Positions 28,401 to 30,426 of a stretch of 30,426 nucleotides of DNA are shown here, piece after piece (position 1 is the stretch's first letter; each line of letters begins with the position of its first letter). The stretch is taken from NCBI GenBank assembly GCA_943704495.1, contig CALSCR010003849.1, positions 1 to 30,426 on the forward strand, written 5' to 3'. Position numbers and translations under genes: made by a program. The DNA is from Pigoraptor chileana. Lineage: Eukaryota > Opisthokonta > Filasterea. The notes under the pieces are model-generated. The model saw only the letters and a list, made by a program, of their open reading frames with translations. It did not search any database and was not told the origin of the DNA.

Positions 28401-30279
28401 CACATAGTGACACGAGCGAGGCCGCCGACTGGGGCAGCATTGACGAGTTTCCATCGAGTGACGGGGGAGACGAGGTCGCCTCGCACCGGTCTTCGTTGTC
28501 TGGAAAGAGTCCCAGCATGTCTGCAAGCGACGCCGAGGAGCCTGAAGCATTCGACGACATTGAGTTTCCGCCGGAGGACACGCCATTTGTCCCGGCGTCT
28601 GTGAAGCGTGCGGAGGCGCGTCGCGCACGAAGGTCCACGGCGCGGCGGTCAAGACCACGTCGGCTGTCAGATGAGCCCTTGCGCACGTCATCACCGACTG
28701 GCAGTGACGGCGGGTCTGCGATGGAGGAGAAGCCCGTCGACCTCCTTAACCGCACAAACGATGGCGACGTCGACGATGACAGCGATGAATTCGATGACGA
28801 CGACGACGACTCTGAGTCTGAATCAACCGGTCGGGGCAACGGAGAGGATGACTGGGGTGATGTGGAGCTTCCGGAAGGTGGTGCAGCTGCACTGGCATTG
28901 AGACGGCGGATGTCGCAAGGTGCCAACGCGGCGCCAACAGTGGGAAGGCTTGGCCGTGGTGAGTGTGCCTGCTGTTTTTAAGAGTGGCTACGTGAAATGT
29001 TCTGTTGTCATGGAAACATGTGCTTAGTCTCTCACACTTTTGCTGTGTCTTTTGGCACCAATGTGTGTATCTCTGTCCAGGTGGCCTCGCCCTTCCCGCA
29101 TTCAATGTTGCACTGCGTGCGGTGGCCGGTGAGGACGCCCATGATTATTTGTCCGGACTCGAGCTTCCCGAGAGCTCTCAAAGCGGAAACGAAATGTCTG
29201 GAGCAGAGGGAGAGTCGACGCCCTTCCGACCCGTCGTGCGCGAACCCAGCGACGGTCGTGAATTGGACGGAATCGACTCGATGGACGAGGGGCGCGTGGC
29301 CTCAAAGCTGCATGGTATGGGGATCTCTCTGTTTCCGTCCCTGTCTCTGTCTCTGTCTCTGTCTCTGTCCGCTGTGACTGCGTTCCTGTTGTGCGGCTGC
29401 TGCTGTCAAGTGGCCATGGTGGTTAGGTAACAGCATACAGATTACATTGCTCATCTGCGTGTTATATTTTACGACACTCTGTTGTGGCCGTCCCATTTCA
29501 GGCCGTTCTGCGATTGCCCAACGTGCCCACAAGAAGGTGCGTGGTGTAATATACCCTCTCTTGCGCAAATAGCTGGCTTGGCGTTGCCTTGATGGGAAGG
29601 ATGCGCTATTGGTGCTAATTTATTCTTCTTTCTCTCTCCCTCGCGTGCGGCATGATACTGCCTTTTCGTTTGTGTGTGTCTGTGTTTGTGTCTGCAGCCA
29701 AAGAAGGGCCCCTATCTAATCAAGGGCATGTCTCCTGCGGCCACAAAAGGTATTGCGTGTTTCTAATTTCCCACTTTTTATTCTGTCTGCACTTGTGCAA
29801 CAAAAAAACCTCGAATGGAATCCAATCAGCCTTTCTCATGACTAACCACGCATCCATCAAATAACATCACATGCACACAGTGGTGGGCAAGATGGTCTTT
29901 AATCCCAACACGCTCGTGTGGGAAGGCAACGAGGCTGCCCTGCGCCGATTTGAAAAGGCAATAACACCGGCCCGCCCCGCTCTAATTCGTAATATTGGCG
30001 GCAGTGATGTCCCCCGGGCGGTGGGGGGTATGGTCTTTGATCCCGTCCGCATGTGCTGGGTTGGGAACGAGGAAGATCTCGACGCCTTTGCGGACATTGA
30101 CACGGTCTCGTATTTGTCTGGCGCCGATTTCGAAGTTGGCCAGGAGTTTGCACTGTCGGACGCGGTGAAGGAGGCGATGCGTCGGGATGCGGCGGCTACT
30201 CACGACCAGATTGGTGCTTGGATCCTTGCTGGACAAGGAGCGGGTGCCGGACGCGGATATCTGTGGCGCATTAGAGATG
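25496..30279 (+). CDS. Bfa1/Byr4-like mitotic-exit GAP subunit, partial at 3' end
   Basis: Exons: 25496-25741, 25883-28958, 29081-29314, 29502-29536, 29698-29749, 29881-30279; the last donor is GTGGGT at 30280 and the gene runs off the window (1347 codons so far). Exon 1 (82 aa) is Arg-rich, then has two hydrophobic helices (about 31-51 and 52-75). Exon 2 is long, Pro/Ser/Ala-rich and acidic, with repeated motifs such as EWDDIEMP, FDDIEFP and DWGDVELP. The last exon has KMVFNPNTLVWEGNE and GGMVFDPVRMCWVGNEEDLDAF, resembling the conserved C-terminus of Byr4/Bfa1, the partner of the TBC GAP Cdc16/Bub2 that holds the Spg1/Tem1 GTPase off at the spindle pole. The first splice (GTGAGA to TTTGTCAG, phase 0) joins exon 1 cleanly, but exon 1 could belong to another gene, with the start at ATG 25898. 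The protein is at least twice as long as the fungal relatives. The Byr4 assignment rests on the C-terminal motif and is less certain than its neighbours. Confidence 0.65.
29329..29370 (+). repeat. (CTGTCT)n hexanucleotide run in intron 3 of the Byr4-like gene
   Basis: About five units of CTGTCT/CTGTCC in a row, starting 15 bp after the GTATGG donor of a 187-bp intron. Confidence 0.85.
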
Positions 30280-30354
30280 GTGGGTTGGGCGTGCGCTGTG
30301 CTCTGTGATCGCGTGTATGCATGTCGTTTGATAGAAGCCCACACCCACACCCAC

Positions 30355-30356
<2 letters not shown>

Positions 30357-30419
<63 letters not shown>
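30357..30419 (+). repeat. (CA)n microsatellite at right edge, Byr4-like intron
   Basis: A pure dinucleotide run of about 63 bp preceded by CCCACACCCACACCCACC. It lies in the intron that leaves the window, so its position relative to the next acceptor is not visible. Confidence 0.95.
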
Positions 30420-30421
<2 letters not shown>

Positions 30422-30426
30422 ATCTT

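Noticed and set aside
30339-30426. Possible telomeric or CRISPR-like array at the right edge
   Set aside because: It is a plain (CA)n microsatellite without spacers or telomeric units.

Overview
The window is nuclear DNA from a unicellular eukaryote with intron-rich genes. Six of its seven protein genes are split by GT-AG introns, mostly 60-400 bp long, and joining the exons restores uninterrupted reading frames with matching phases. A CFAP58 (CCDC147) gene means the organism builds motile cilia or flagella. A bacterial-type tryptophanyl-tRNA synthetase and an Hsp70, both with Arg-rich presequences, mean it has working mitochondria. A Bfa1/Byr4-like protein suggests a lineage that kept a Bub2-Bfa1 type mitotic-exit GAP. 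A flagellated protist or early fungus/holozoan would fit, but the sequence does not fix the species. Microsatellites, mostly (CA)n/(GT)n and (GTGC)n, are abundant in introns and spacers.

Layout: (1) 205-1584, minus, a single-exon alpha/beta-hydrolase-like gene, divergent from (2) 1694-4227, plus, a six-exon mitochondrial TrpRS. (3) 5231-8919, minus, an eight-exon SF1 helicase of the IGHMBP2/Hcs1 type, convergent with TrpRS. (4) 8920-10946, a 2 kb spacer holding a decayed minus-strand reverse-transcriptase-like fragment (about 9753-10460) and a short repeat that recurs at about 6600 and 23464. (5) 10947-14696, plus, six-exon CFAP58, 887 aa. (6) 15474-18531, minus, nine-exon mitochondrial Hsp70, 657 aa, convergent with CFAP58. 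(7) 19205-24608, minus, a 16-exon FAM135-type lipase-like protein, 962 aa. (8) 25496 to beyond the right end, plus, a long acidic protein ending in a Bfa1/Byr4-like region; the right edge of the window lies in one of its introns.

The genes are unrelated housekeeping and cytoskeletal functions, not a pathway cluster. The coding assignments are conventional. The less ordinary observations are: a relict retroelement whose 3' end seems to exist as separate copies inside introns; splice donors that strongly prefer G at +3 and merge into GTGC/GT microsatellites; two stop-free introns of length 3n that would encode hydrophobic segments if retained; a 35-bp palindrome upstream of mtHsp70 mismatched only at every third position; and a Bfa1/Byr4-like protein whose first exon encodes an Arg-rich, two-helix hydrophobic head. 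I saw no CRISPR array, rRNA, convincing tRNA or prokaryotic feature.
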